Shown: in pieces, positions 9,310-21,060 of the stretch | Layout of the letters: every line of letters begins with the position of its first letter | How positions within the stretch are numbered: the first letter of the stretch is position 1 | Assembly: GCA_004794785.1 (NCBI GenBank) | Contig: SJOL01005644.1 | Coordinates: forward strand, 503,181-567,180 | Reading direction: 5' to 3' | Source: Opisthorchis felineus | Lineage: Eukaryota > Platyhelminthes > Trematoda > Opisthorchiida > Opisthorchiidae | Length of the DNA stretch: 64,000 nucleotides | Position numbers and translations under genes: made by a program | The notes under the pieces: generated by a model | Seen by the model: only the letters and a program-made list of their open reading frames with translations | Databases searched by the model: none | What the model was told of the DNA's origin: nothing

Positions 9310-11690
9310 ATACGGGGGTCTCAGCGAACTTTCATTGGGGAGATCGGGAGGAAATCTATGTATTGAAAGCAACGGCTCGGGTGCATGGGCCCCGTTGAGG
9401 GTGCTACTGGGCAATGTCTAACAATTGATGTGTCCCGTCTCGGGGTCCCCTTCCAGAGAGACGGCGATGACCAGCGCAGCTGAGTTTGCTGGCAATGGCT
9501 TTCAAACTTAGCCGCCATGTCCTTGTTTGGCCTCCTCTGGCTCGTTTCCACCCTTCGTGTGGTTGTGTGAAAAGGACTGTACGGCGAAGTCGGCCAACTG
9601 GCATACGGAGCACGTGACAAATCCAGCGCAACCTATGGAGTGTTATCAATTCATCTATAGTGGGCGAGTTATTTCCTCCGAAAACCATTCTACGTACTTC
9701 AGCATTACTGATCCGGTATTCCCACCAGTCTTGCAATGCTCCGACGACATTGATGGTCAAACACGTCCTCAGCGCGCAGCGGCCAGGTTTGTGACCCGTT
9801 TAATAATATGGGTCGCACCGCAGTATTGTAAACTCGACTCCTGACGGATAAGCTAATGTCACACCTACGCCACAGGTGGTGCAGGTTCACGAAATCTGAT
9901 CTGGCCCTCCAAATCTGGATGGAGATATCATCTTTGGCTAGACCACCAGGACTGATACAGCTGTCCAGGTGGACAAATTTGTCAGCCACATAAATAGGCT
10001 CGTTCGCAAGCATGGGTCCATTCACCCTTGCAGCAACACCACACTTTGCGGGCGTGAGGCGCATGCCAAAACATGAGGCAAAATGGTTGAGATTATTTAA
10101 TGTTGCCTGCATATCAATGGCGTTGCATCGCGTCCATATCGCACCAGTGGGTCTTGTCAAATGGATCAATAGAGATTCTCGGCCTCCTTTGATGAGACAG
10201 ACCGTCCGATCCTGGTGCATCCCCACATTTCAGTAGGGATATTTCGTATTGTATTCTGACGGGCAGTTAAGGTTTACAATTCATTCATCAGTATTTACTG
10301 TCCCCAGAGGCTGTGTTGCAGGAGGCCAGCTAAACTGTTCTTCGAAGTCTTTGGCCCGCCTACCCAGTTGGCGTTTTTGTTAGTGAGCTAATCAGCCGCC
10401 TTTCTCACTTATCCTTCCACTGACCGTTCTTCCTAGTCGGTCGCATCAACTGGTGTAGGTACCGGCTGTTTTTAGTAGCAAAAGCCTTCTCCATCTCCTA
10501 GGCTTTCGATGTCTACCAAAACTCTCGGCCTTTCCTTAGGCTCTTCACTGTTTGGCGTCGTCGTACTCGTTGCCTGCTGGTATGGATTTCCTGGCACCAG
10601 TCAGTGTAGGCGATCTCGATGACATCCAGTAGTTATTTGATCGTATTGGAGAAGTCAGACAGACAGCGCTGAATGCCACAGGCGTAGCCCCTTTCGCATT
10701 TTGCCATGCCTCATCCACGTGCTTTCTACCAGTACAGTTTTAGTTTGCTGTAGAGAGTAGTTGAGCTAGCTCAGATAGATACTGTTGAGCCGTGGTAGTT
10801 CTCCGAAGTTGGTGGACTGACATGTTTCTTGTTAACTTGCGACGGCTTGAAGGGAGGTAAATTGTCAAGCGTGCTCGAACGATGGCGTGATCGGAATCAA
10901 GTTGTGCGCCCCAGTAGGAACGCCAGTCTTGAATTGTAGCTCTCCACCGGTGGCTGATGGCCCAACTGAACTTATCCAACTGGGTCCACGGTTGATTTGC
11001 AGTTGGTGGCCGCCAGCTTACGCGATGCCAAAGTCTATGCTGAAAGTTCCTACTGGCCAGAAACAGTTGATGATCAGCACACAACTGGAGGAGTCGCTCT
11101 CTGTTCTCCGAATGATGAGCATCGACTCCGAATTGACCGCCCAGATGTGATTCCAAGGAGCTCAGATGACCAACTCGGGCATTCATTCGCCCGCAGGAAT
11201 CACAATGTCAGTGCTTCTTGCTTGACGAATGAGCCGGGATAAGTCTCAATGAAAAGTACCCTTCTTAGCCTCAGAATTTCAGTCCGTTGGGGAATACGCC
11301 GATACTACAAACAGGCACCGTTTTTGTTCGGATAACCGAACGGCGCAAAGACTACTGTTCGCTGGAATCAAATCCACCAAAGCGTGTTCAGATCTGGAGT
11401 CGAGTGCAACTCCCACGCCATATATTCCACGATTCATCGCTTCTGAACCACTGGACTCACGAAAAGTGAAATATGAAAGAGCTGAGCGCGACCTTGGCGT
11501 TTTGAGATGCATGACCACTTTTGGGTCTAGTGTGCTTGTTTCAGAGGCACAGCATACATCAATTTTACAGGACTATAAGGTCTCGGCGAGCATCGCCTGT
11601 TTGCGAATTTGACATAGAGTACAGACGTTCAAAGCTCCTATGTAGGAAGGATATCGTGGGCTTCTGGATCTCTGCATTCCTATCCAGAGT
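9310..11690 (-). pseudogene. RTE-like LINE copy 2, inverted body
   Basis: Minus-strand pieces, 5' to 3': endonuclease start with K-I-D-V-C-C-A-S-E-T (11690-11520), endonuclease middle (11518-11279, ending V-V-S-A-Y-S-P-T-D), D-M-N-A-R-V-G through D-S-D-H-A-I-V-R-A-R (11186-10740), the linker with A-G-N-E-Y-D-D (about 10740-10290), then a jump to the RT thumb and C-terminal domain with C-F-G-M-R-L-T-P-A-K-C (10226-9705) and L-H-R-L-R-W-I-C-H-V-L-R-M-P (9760-9404). The RT palm, about 1 kb in a full element, is deleted at about 10235-10290. The 5' end at 11690 abuts a plus-strand 3' UTR piece. Confidence 0.8.
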
Positions 11691-11885
11691 GTCTGGAGGT
11701 GTATAAACCCCGGAATGGTTGTGGTAAGCTAGCGCTGAGTCATTTCGCCACACACTTTTGTTGTTTCCTTCGCAATAAGGCTTTGAAATAAATTATGTTC
11801 TTACGATACTGAAGCGTTACTATTGAACACTAGTGTTTGAACACTATTGTTGTGCTGTGCATGATAATGATGATTGGATCTTGGT
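11691..11885 (+). repeat. RTE-like LINE 3' UTR, plus strand
   Basis: Starts 'gtctggaggtgtataaaccc', continues 'gtggtaagctagcgctgagt' and 'gcaataaggctttgaaataa' and ends 'gataatgatgattggatc'. It is homologous to the 3' UTRs at 8350-8515 and 18965-19330. It begins just where the inverted body (9310-11690) ends. Confidence 0.75.
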
Positions 11886-12180
11886 TGTGCTCGGTTTGGA
11901 ATACTGCCGGGCCGCCAAAACGTAGACAGGTGGGCGATTAGAGCCTTCAACTAAAGTCTGACTTAAAAGTCTGATCGCAGGGCAGCGGTATTTGGCAGGA
12001 GATGCCAGTACATCACTATTTTTAAGAACAGGTCGCCACACATCTTTCAGCCCCCCAATCTTGGGGACCAGGAGATTGTGTTGGTCAGACCTATTTCCAT
12101 TGACCAACCTGGTTTGAGAGGCTTTGTTAGTGTCATACGTACACCCCCAATATAGCTCAATAGTTTATGGGGTGCACAAA
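11886..12180. repeat. dispersed AAGTCTGAC module, copy A
   Basis: Homologous in order to 15750-16010: 'agacaggtgggcgattagag', 'ttaaaagtctgatcgcaggg', a block near 12020-12110 with 'ccattgaccaacctggtttg', 'cccccaatatagctcaatag' at the end. It may be an untranslated part of the RTE family or an independent repeat. Confidence 0.55.
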
Positions 12181-13834
12181 CTGTCGCACCACGGTAAGAT
12201 CCTGTCTTTTCATGACGGGCAGCTGGGACCAGCGTACCTTTTGTGCCTGGTTTGTAGCTGGTAAACTGACTGACTTAGCACGCCTTAGCACGATGCGACC
12301 AACCTCACGTCAAATAAATCTGAGTCTTGTTGCACAAAATAGCCCGCCAGTCATCAGCGAAGCCGATGTATCTTCAGGAAGCTTGATTTGCTAACTCCGT
12401 TGTCGGAACACTACAGGCCTGGTATTATTGATGTCATTGACATCAAATATTCAGGATGGATAGGCACACCTGATACATTGGTGTGCTATTATGTGTTAAT
12501 GACAGTTGGCCTATCTTAACATTTCAACATCACGACGTGAATGAACCTACGATAATAATTCACTGAGAACTCAGGTCGTTCAACAAAGTAGTGCTCAAGA
12601 TCGTCTTAATTTACCGTAACCCGCCCAGTACCGATACCACGTGGACCCCATGGTTTGGCAACATGACTAAAAAACCAGCTGTGTTATCATGCATGGTTCC
12701 AAAATCCGTGGGATCGATTGGGCATGTTGCTTCTATGGGCAGGCTCCTCTGCCATGGAGGTATTCTGCTGACATCACCGCGAACAGCAGTATGAACACAA
12801 CCTTTCGGGCACCCTTGCACCCTGGTTTTCACATTTGCGAAGACCCCGAAGCTAATCGAAAGGGTGGCTGTTCAGTCTTCAGTTGATTCCAGACATCATG
12901 CAATCCCCAAGTTTGCTCTGCGCCTCCGCCGTATTGGTCAGTGGAACGAAGAGGCTATAGTGCGTGATGCAGAAAATGCTGCGCTGTCTTCTGACCCCGT
13001 TGCCTCCTATGGTTATTCCGCCGGTGTCCTACACTTCCGAGTACAGCATAATGCGCACCAGAACCAACCTGTTCCTCAGGTTTCCCCTGTAGAACACGAG
13101 GCCCACGAGCTGCTTCCGGCGCCAGGTGTGTATGGGTCACCGGAAGAGGAGGATATTCGTCCCCCTGTTCCGAAGATGCTTACTTTTATCATTGGTGGCT
13201 TACTATTAGGACCGTTCCAACTTTTTTTACCATAGGAGACTACCCACTCGATGTAATTATGGATTCGTTTAGCCATTTCAGGACCCTAGCTAACGTTTAC
13301 CTGCACAATCCTGCAGGGGGTCTCCAGCTGTGGGTTCTACCTTTGTATGTATTTCGCTGTACAAGTGATGAAAAACGAGGAGATCTACGGGACTATTTCC
13401 CCACCTTCGCGATGTTAATGCTCGCCAAGTCAAGGGAGCGCTAAAATTACACGTCGACGTGTTTAACATAACACTGTACTGTACGTACTACTCCCTTCCT
13501 AGTACCCTTTTCTCTTCACAAATATACAATACCCCACTACAGTATTGCACCTGAACGATTTCCAAGCCTGCTCAGTTTATTCGTGATTTGCTCTCCAGGT
13601 CTCACGTGATCCAGAAGCGGCTCGCCGTGGTCTTGATGGTATCGTTATGGCGTTCAGCACGAGAGCTGAAGACCCTAAGTTTGGCTGGATTCTTATGAAC
13701 AGCCGACTGTGCAGTCAGCCTGTCCGGGTCTGTCGCAATCCGAAACCAATGACCCAGCACCCAAAATCCGTTATTTATCTCTGCATTTAAGCAAATAAAC
13801 TGATCTAATAGAGGAAAGCGGTCCCACCGGGACG
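12181..13834. other. unassigned repeat-like DNA
   Basis: Several short ORFs overlap here on both strands (for example 12864-13235 plus, 123 codons, Pro/Glu-rich middle). None shows a family motif I recognise. It is probably older LINE-derived sequence because it sits between LINE parts, but I cannot show that. Confidence 0.3.
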
Positions 13835-14160
13835 ACAGTACCATTCAGTGGGACCTCTGAAACGTCGTCTGTCTCACTGTATCAGGACTAGCCCGGAGAA
13901 GTGATAGCCAAGGGAAGCCGAAGGAATGGATTAGGTGGTGGTGACTGGAAGTAGTCAAACCCCCTTCCAACTTATCCACAACGCCGGGCCAAGAAAGCCA
14001 CCGGTCGATCAAGTCATTGCAGAGGAAGATGGTCCAAAAGTCTTCCAAGTCCCACCTCCATTGGGTGGAGACTTCGAAGAACAGCTTATCTGGCCCAAGG
14101 TGTTCAGCATAACGGTCAGCACATCACCAGCTTCGCAGTGGTTCCCAACAGAAGATGAAG
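13835..14160 (+). pseudogene. RTE-like LINE fragment, endonuclease-RT linker
   Basis: In frame: L-K-R-R-L-S-H, F-Q-L-I-H-N-A-G-P-R-K-P-P, V-I-A-E-E-D-G and F-E-E-Q-L-I-W-P. These are the linker motifs between endonuclease and RT of the same family, also seen at 10290-10500 on the minus strand. It contains stops and no catalytic domain. Confidence 0.6.
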
Positions 14161-14299
14161 TAAGAACCAGGACTAGCAGATGGGTTGATCGCACTGCATC
14201 ATTTGATGGGTGGGGAGGGGGTGTGAGGGAACGCCGATGAGCGAAGAGCTGCAAGAGCGAATGGTATTTCTCGTTTGCCCAAGCCGAAGGGGGTATGGT

Positions 14300-14520
14300 T
14301 GAATTACCCCACCTTGAGCCTTTGGTTCAAAAGTCTGACCCACAATGCAGTGGGAGGATGTAGGGTTTTGTTCCGGAACACTGCCCCTAGCCTCTGACTC
14401 AAAAGTCTGAACCGCGGCGTAGCGGTTGTTAGGATTTTCTTGGAGTACCCTTCCCGGAGCCAATGACTCAATAGTCTGACCCACTTGGCTGCAGGAGACC
14501 GGCCTGGCCCAAGGACGCAG
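14300..14520. repeat. imperfect tandem repeats, AAGTCTGAC type
   Basis: Three diverged units of about 65-75 bp, each with a version of 'gactcaaaagtctgaacc': 'ggttcaaaagtctgacccac', 'gactcaaaagtctgaaccgc' and 'gactcaatagtctgacccac'. The same core occurs singly at about 11965 and 15795. Confidence 0.65.
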
Positions 14521-15494
14521 GAAGTAGGGTATTTCTGTCTCACTCCTAGTACGGCTGCGCAGAGCTGTTGCCTTTTGAGCTGCACCGGACTCTGTTTTTA
14601 AAACTGTTTCGACCATATTGAATAGTGCGCCAGTGGTCGCGGTCAACAGTTGGGCAATCGGAGTGTGCGGTTTATAGGGCCGTTCTTCCTGAGAGAAGGC
14701 TGCTTCCATAAGTATGGACATGCTGGTCGCCAGGGGGTAACTCCTTACTGCCTTCACACTCCTATCGCAGAGGACAATACAATTTTACCTCCAGACCACC
14801 TCGTAATGCGATCTCTCGCGGTACGGGGACTCGCTGTTCTTCGTCGGGTTACTCCCCGTTGACCTTCCTGGTACGGTTTAACCTTTGGGAACTGAGTTCC
14901 AGCCTGTATAGTCCGCAGAATCATTGCAGTACAGAAGCTCGACCACCACGGCAAGGTGACAGCTTTAGGTCGGGATTAAGGATGGAGGGGATGAACCCTT
15001 TCACAGTTGGACAAAATTCATGCAGGGCATTGGGAACACGAATGAAATGCCAGAGGAATGGTAGATATCGGATGTTGTTCTTGCCTCCCCAGGTATAATC
15101 TTATGCAGGCTCACTAGCCCTCATGGGGGACAGAATCGTGAAAACCAAGCAGAGTTTTGTCCGGACCGTGAAGACGTTGAGCGCATCTTTACCTTGCGAT
15201 AACCCCTTCTGGAACACTGCCACACATATAGAGGGCTATTAATTGTTGTATCATATCCAAAGGCGGCGTTCAACTCAACCGATGGAGCTGCTTTTTGGCG
15301 ATGTTCCTCTTTTAAAGATGTGCCGAACATTTTCGTCACCCTTCTCCAATCCTTATTTTCCGACACCCGTAGGCGCGTGTCTATCTGAGAAGAGTGTTCT
15401 CCTGAGTTCGTCACCAAAAGTGATTTCACTCAAGGTTGCCCTTTTTCACCTCTCTTTTTCTACTTCATAGTCGAATTAATTTTCCAGGAAGCGT
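14521..15494. other. unassigned repeat-like DNA
   Basis: G+C-richer than the gene region and crossed by short ORFs on both strands without recognisable domains. No splice-supported exon seen. Confidence 0.3.
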
Positions 15495-15700
15495 TTGCCA
15501 TTTTTTCTACCACACATAGGGTTTCTCCCAGGAGACGCTCTTAAGGGCAGGGCAAAGAAGGAATACGTGAAAATTGTAAGAAGATATGCATCAACAATAG
15601 CATGTTTTCGCTTACTAGCCCTGTTGTGTGTAGCAAGTAAGGTGACCCGACTGGTGACACCACACAATGGCCGATGTGGCACGATGATACTTTTCGTTGC
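15495..15700 (-). repeat. RTE-like LINE 5' region fragment
   Basis: On the minus strand the translation contains R-K-H-A-I-V-D-A-Y-L-L, which resembles [11 protein letters not shown] at about 8925-8895 in the 5' part of another copy. No endonuclease follows. Confidence 0.4.
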
Positions 15701-15749
15701 GATGTTCATGGTTGTATGTGAGTTGGGATGCTGTCAGAACACCCACACC

Positions 15750-16010
15750 TAGACAGGAGAACGATTAGGGTCATCAACCAGTTTTTGGCTCAAAAGCCCG
15801 ACAGCAAAGCAGCGAGTGGATGCTGGCGTACTACCACAGTAGTACAAGTTTCTTAATTAACAAGTCGCAGTGCCTGTTCCATCTCCAACCTAGTGGATCA
15901 GGAGGCTGTCTGTTAGACCTCTGTCCACTGATCAAGCTGGTATGAGGAACTCTGCGGGTGTCAAGGTAAAATCTTCCCAGTATAGCCTAGTGTCATAGAG
16001 GTACACAATC
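15750..16010. repeat. dispersed AAGTCTGAC module, copy B
   Basis: Collinear with 11886-12180: 'agacaggagaacgattaggg', 'ggctcaaaagcccgacagca', 'ccactgatcaagctggtatg' and 'cccagtatagcctagtgtca'. Confidence 0.55.
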
Positions 16011-16474
16011 GCTACGCTGCGACGAGGTCCATTCGCTTTGCAGTAAGCGCAAACCGGTGATTTTGTATCTATTCTCTTGTTTTTAATCATGAACTCGCTG
16101 TTCTTAATTTTTATTTGACTGTTTTTCTGCACCTACTGCCTCCGCGTATATGTGCACGAGGCACTTAACCGAACTGAACGTCCACAGACGGCTCACTACA
16201 ACCAGTGCACCAAGTACAATGAGTCAGGCGGCGTGAAGCTATCGGATATCTCCTAAAACTGGACAGTGGAGTCCCATCTAAAACAATAGACATGGCGTAG
16301 ACGGTGTAGTCCTCGTGGGGGAGTGAAGTCAGTGGGGTCTTATAAGAACCATCCTGTATGTCACTGTCAACCAGGATATTCAGTAGTTACTTTACCCCGT
16401 GATCTTCGGAGGGAAATCCGTACTCTCAAAGATATAGTGGCTCTCCTAAATGAAAGTGACAAGCCGTTTCACTG
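16011..16474. other. unassigned spacer
   Basis: Nothing recognised. Confidence 0.35.
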
Positions 16475-16688
16475 GCTCACAATTATGATATAATAAGTAA
16501 TCGTTCAGTTGTAACACTCTTTCGGTGCCTAGCTGCCATGCCACCCGAAAGAAACACGAGGGCTCGGATACTGCCAGGTTGCCCAAACCTAGACAGGGGA
16601 AGTCGAGGTGCAGAGTTCGGGTTCGAACCACGAACCTTCCGGTCAGTAAATTCGCGCTCTAACCACCGAGCCATCTCGCTCACAATTA
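16475..16688 (-). mobile_element. tRNA-derived SINE with 11-bp duplication
   Basis: A full-length minus-strand SINE (16486-16677) with box B (GGTTCGAACCC as its reverse complement near 16620) and head ending gagatggctcggtggttaga on the minus strand. It is flanked by a perfect direct repeat, gctcacaatta, at 16475-16485 and 16678-16688. The 3' tail is AT-rich (tacttattatatca). This defines both ends of the family. Confidence 0.9.
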
Positions 16689-17469
16689 ATCGGAGTGAAC
16701 TGATAGGGCTGTGTCACACAAAGCTATCGCCTTCACTGCCTAGCTCTCACCACCTTCCATACCGGATAAGCAGAGCCAGTTAACGTCAACGGGCTGATTG
16801 AGCCATCGACTCCAACGCGTGCCTGTCATTCCCTTATTCTGCTTATCCTCGGTGAACGAAGCTGTAGCAGCTGAAACCAGTGTACTTCGGCACACGGTTT
16901 GTAGCTGAAAACTGAACTGAACTGAAAGTTACCATGCGTTGGGCGGAGCACGAATCATGCGGTAAAGGACCGCACCTGACTTGGGTATAATTATCCGCTC
17001 GCACCTACAAATCAGAAATAACACTATTCGGAGTAGAGCCTCAGCAATATGAATGCTCCGGGCGTTGAGATCACCCATGGTCTACCGAAGTTGTGAGAAT
17101 CCTGTTTCCGACGTACGTTTGATCGTTTCTCGAGTACACCTCGCCGGCAACCTTTCCATACGCTACCTATGAGCCAGGTAACCTGGAACGGATTCAGCGC
17201 CTGTCAACCAGAATAGTACCCTTCTTATGAATCCAAGAATATCCACAGTGGTGTGGTCAACTAGGACCCTCATCATTTACTTACCACATCCCGAGGCGCT
17301 GCAAGATATGGTTGCTAACCGCCTTCAATGTTGTTCGTCTTGTGGGCATCTGTCTAGGCTGTCTGGGCGAATGAATTTGTAGGCAATTCGGGTGTTTTTG
17401 GTAGAACTCTAGTACATTTTTCGTCCTATTTTTCATTACGGGGCTTTTTTCCGAACCAGTTGACACGAC
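16689..17469. other. unassigned spacer
   Basis: No recognisable gene. The stretch before 17470 may hold more of the LINE linker, but I could not follow a reading frame. Confidence 0.3.
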
Positions 17470-19069
17470 CCTTATGTTGATCAAAGACGGGGGTGAAGTC
17501 CTCAGTAAGCGCTTGTCTGATCTGTTTTTCTGCATTTGGGAAAAGGAGACTGTCTCAGACAACTGGGGGAGTCGGTGATAGTGCTCATTTTCAAAAAAAG
17601 GGGCTCGTAATGAGTGTGGTAACCACAGGTGGATCAACTTGACTCCGGTCGTAAAGAGGTTGTTGGCATCACGTGCTTTGTCGCCTTACGGTGGCTCGTG
17701 AAACACTGACTCGAGAGCAGGAGACGGGATTCCGGCCTGGTAGGGGTTGCGTTGACCAAATCTTCACACTTCGTCAGGTGCTAGAACAACGCCATACGTA
17801 TAAGCGACCCACGATTCTAGTATTCCTGGATTTCCAAGGCGCATTCGACTCGGTTGACCGGTCGGTTTTACTTGACACGTTTGTCTATCAAGGAATGCCC
17901 CGGGAGGTTTGTGAACATAATAAGTTCCTTGTATTCTCAGACTTCCAGACGTGTGGGTGTATATGGAAAGCTCTCCAAAAGCTTTCGTACACAAAGCAGT
18001 GTCCCTCAGGAGTGTCCACTCTCTCTAATCTCATTTAATTTCCTGATCGATGTGTTAATGAGACGAACGCTGGAAGGTCTTCAAAACCCCGGTGTTCGGA
18101 TAGCATATTCGAAAACCTTGTCGATCTGGAGTATGCAGACAACATCGTTCTCGTCTTCGAAGAGGAGGAGAAGGCGCATGTGTTTTTGGATGAAATGACC
18201 AAATTCATCCCGTCCTCTGGTATGCGCTTTGTATTCACAAATTATAAGGTTATGCTTCCGGACATACAGTCACTGAACACACCACTTACAATCCAGGGAG
18301 AGGCACTGGAAGTTGTGGAGCGTTTTACGTATCTTGGAAGTTGTATTAGTTCTGATTGTAGTGTGACAGATGAGGCCAATGCACGAATTTGTAAGGCTCG
18401 GGTCGCGTTTGCTAATTTGAGACACCTATGGTTTCAAGGTGGTGTATCCCTGAATCTCAAGGGACTTGTGTATCAGGCTACAGTGTGGGATGTTTTGTTT
18501 GTATAGCTGTGAGACTTGGCCTTTTCGAGCAGCGGAACTGAGACGTCTTCAGGTGTTCGACAACCATTGTCTCAGAACCATAGCTCATGTGGGTTGGTGT
18601 CGGCCAATCCGTAGCGAGGCAATTAGAAAGCGAGTTTTCGGTTGTGCAACGGGTACTTCCATTGAAGAATTTGTCCAGCACCAGAAGCTGCGTTGGTTAG
18701 GTCAGGTATTGCGTATGCTGAATCGTTTACTGAAGAGAGTGCTGTTTTCCATGCCCAATTCGGAGTGGAAGAAGCCGAAAACTGGCCAACCTGGCATAGG
18801 TCTATGAAGGAGATTACGAAACGTTTGGGTGCTGTCGGTGCTACTCGCCTTCCAGGATGGGGACCGCGTGATTCCCACTGCGCGCGGTTGGAGACGCTGC
18901 AAGATATGGCTGCTAATCGATGTCAGTAGCGTTTTTGTTGTCAGTTTCTATCAAGATTGCCTGAATGAGTGTCTGGAGGTTTTTGCGCCTCGGAATGATT
19001 ATAGTAAGCTAGCACTAAGTCCCTTCCCTGTCCACTTTTATTATTTTCTTCTCAGTAAGGCTTTCAAAT
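17470..19069 (+). pseudogene. RTE-like LINE copy 3, RT to 3' UTR
   Basis: The best-preserved RTE copy. Readable blocks: R-E-Q-E-T-G-F-R-P-G-R-G-C-V-D-Q-I-F-T-L-R (17717-17775), L-V-F-L-D-F-Q-G-A-F-D-S-V-D (near 17820), a V-P-Q-E-C-P-L-S block (near 18010), L-E-Y-A-D-N-I-V-L (near 18130, with the usual Y-A-D-D changed to Y-A-D-N), G-S-C-I-S-S-D-C-S-V-T-D, and L-R-W-L-G-Q-V-L-R-M in the C-terminal domain (18690-18720). Frameshifts occur near 17890, 18040 and 18500. The 5' half (endonuclease) is missing, as is usual for truncated LINEs. The 3' UTR is split by a SINE. Confidence 0.85.
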
Positions 19070-19268
19070 GGCAAGGTGGCTCAGTGGTTAGAGCGCGAAT
19101 TTACTGGCCGGAAGGCTCGTGGTTCGAACTCGAACTCTGCATCTCGACTTCCCCGGTCCAGGCTTGGGCAACCTGGCAGTATTCGAGCGCTCGTGTTTCC
19201 TTCGAGGGGCATTGCTGCCAAGCCCGGATAGGACAGCTGAACAATTTATTATATTATATTATTCAAAT
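19063..19268 (+). mobile_element. SINE inserted in RTE copy 3 with 7-bp duplication
   Basis: The SINE occupies 19070-19261 and is flanked by ttcaaat at 19063-19069 and 19262-19268. Box A region is TGGCTCAGTGG and box B is GGTTCGAACTC. The tail is an (att)n-like run. Removing it restores the LINE 3' UTR (aaggctttcaaat joined to aaatcgtgg), matching aaggctttgaaataaatta at about 11785. Confidence 0.85.
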
Positions 19269-19345
19269 AAATCGTGGTTGTACGGCAACGAAGCTTCAGT
19301 GTTGAACACTGATGTCATGCTGTCACTGATGATGATGATGATACG
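19269..19345 (+). repeat. terminal part of RTE copy 3 3' UTR
   Basis: Continues the LINE tail after the SINE: 'cagtgttgaacactgatgtc', then a short (atg) run at 19327-19341 that matches 'gatgatgattgg' ends of other copies. Confidence 0.65.
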
Positions 19346-20029
19346 ATTGTACGGCATTTTACATCCATGTTATCTCAATGGTTTTGCTGTAAATGGCGAT
19401 GGGTTTTCAGCGTTGCTTCAGAGTTCCTGGCCATTCTGAAGAAAAGCACTTCATTATCTTACCGCTTTCAGCCCGACACCCGTCTAGTTTAGTTCGTGTT
19501 CTTCCGCGTACGCTTGTGTCATCAGTATGCAAGCTGCTATCGAACAAAAGCTACAAGCTCTCAGCCCGATTCACCTTGTAGGTTGATTTTCATTCAGACC
19601 CATTAATGCATATTATAGGAAGTGAAAGACTTCTCCGATGGATGCGGGAAAAAGTTCGATGTATTTATTGTATCTGATGTATTCGATGGGAAGCCGCTTT
19701 TAGAACGTCACCGGTGAGTTGTTTATTTCAGCTTGACTAATATTACTTCGGGAAACGAATGAACTAGGATGGTAAATAGCGCCCTCTCAGAAGAAATTTC
19801 CGAAATTCACGCTCTTACTATGAAGACATGGACCAGACCCCAATGGAACTCGTTCATGAAGAACTAATACGTCAGTACTACGAGTGGTGATATACACAAA
19901 TATACATGTCCTCAGATTTGCAATGATCATCTTTAGTTTTATCTACATACTTTGGCGATGGGAAATAGTTAATGCGTTTTAACAGGCTTCCATAGATTGA
20001 GCGACGTAATTTGCTACTTCATTACGCCC
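19346..20029. other. unassigned spacer
   Basis: Nothing recognised. Confidence 0.35.
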
Positions 20030-21060
20030 AGCCTGTAGTCTTCCCACCACCTTTGCAATGGATGTAACCCCGTGATCCTTGTCCACACGTTCGACTGAAG
20101 CACGAGACGGTCCGTGTGCAGCGCACTCGCACAAACACAAGCAATTTTGGACAAACTGACCACAATACTGCCTTCTTTCGACACGCGTCTTGTACATGCA
20201 AAGTGCAGAGCTCTGCTTCAGAGTATTCAGTTTCTGAACATGATCCTTGCACTCCAAGGGGAATCACCAGAGGTTGCGGAGACTTGTACGTACCTCAGTA
20301 GTTCTGTCAGCTCTGATGGAATTGTGCCCGATAAAGTCAGTTCACGAACCTCAAAGGCCAGAATCACGTCTGGCAGTTTGCCTTACTTGTGCCAAAAAGG
20401 CACATCATTGGGGCTCAGGGGTCGCATATATCAGACTACAGTAAGGGCTGCGTTACTGTATGGTCGAGAGACCTGGCCTCCTTGGGCAAGTGATCTGAGG
20501 CATCTTCAGTTTTTTACCAACGATGTATCGGAATTGTTGCTGTTATTGGGTGGCATCGGGATAATTCGAAGCGGCGTTTGGTTCTGCAGTAGTGGCACAA
20601 GACATGCACGAACTACGGTGGCTCAGTTATGCGCTACGTGTGCGGGATCATTGTCTACTTACTTGTCTCCTTCAGAATGGCGCAAACTGCGGGGTTGATG
20701 ACCTGTGACTTGGTGGAAGGGTTTGAAAGATATCACAAGGAGTTTGGATGTTCGTCGTGGTCTCCACCTTGCAGGATAGGGGTCAAGTACCCCTCTTCGC
20801 ACTTGACTGGAGACGCTGCATGAAATATCGCAGTCAGTGGCTGTCAGTTTCTTCCCAGATTTTCCTAGTGGGCTTTTGGAGGTGTAGACACTTCAGAATG
20901 CTTGCGGTGGGCAAGCACCAAGTTCCTACCCTATCCGCTCTTTTTTCATCTTGATAATTGAGTACAATTTACTAAACCTGATGGTTCTATGGCAGGGAAG
21001 CGTCGTTATCAACACTAATGTTGCTCTCACTGATACTATTGGTGGCTTTGACCAAGAATT
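20030..21060 (+). pseudogene. RTE-like LINE copy 4, RT end and 3' UTR
   Basis: Readable blocks include L-A-L-Q-G-E-S-P-E-V-A-E, V-S-S-D-G-I-V-P-D-K-V, R-I-Y-Q-T-T-V-R-A-A-L-L-Y-G-R-E-T-W-P (20420-20475) and, after a frameshift, the C-terminal tail. The 3' UTR follows from about 20810 (ctggagacgctgcatgaaat) to about 21060. The 5' two thirds of the element are absent. Confidence 0.75.

Noticed and set aside
12864..13235. 123-codon ORF as a gene
   Set aside because: No recognisable domain, antisense ORFs overlap it, and it sits in LINE-rich DNA.
14300..14520. tandem units as a CRISPR array
   Set aside because: Units are imperfect, without constant-length unique spacers, and the DNA is eukaryotic.
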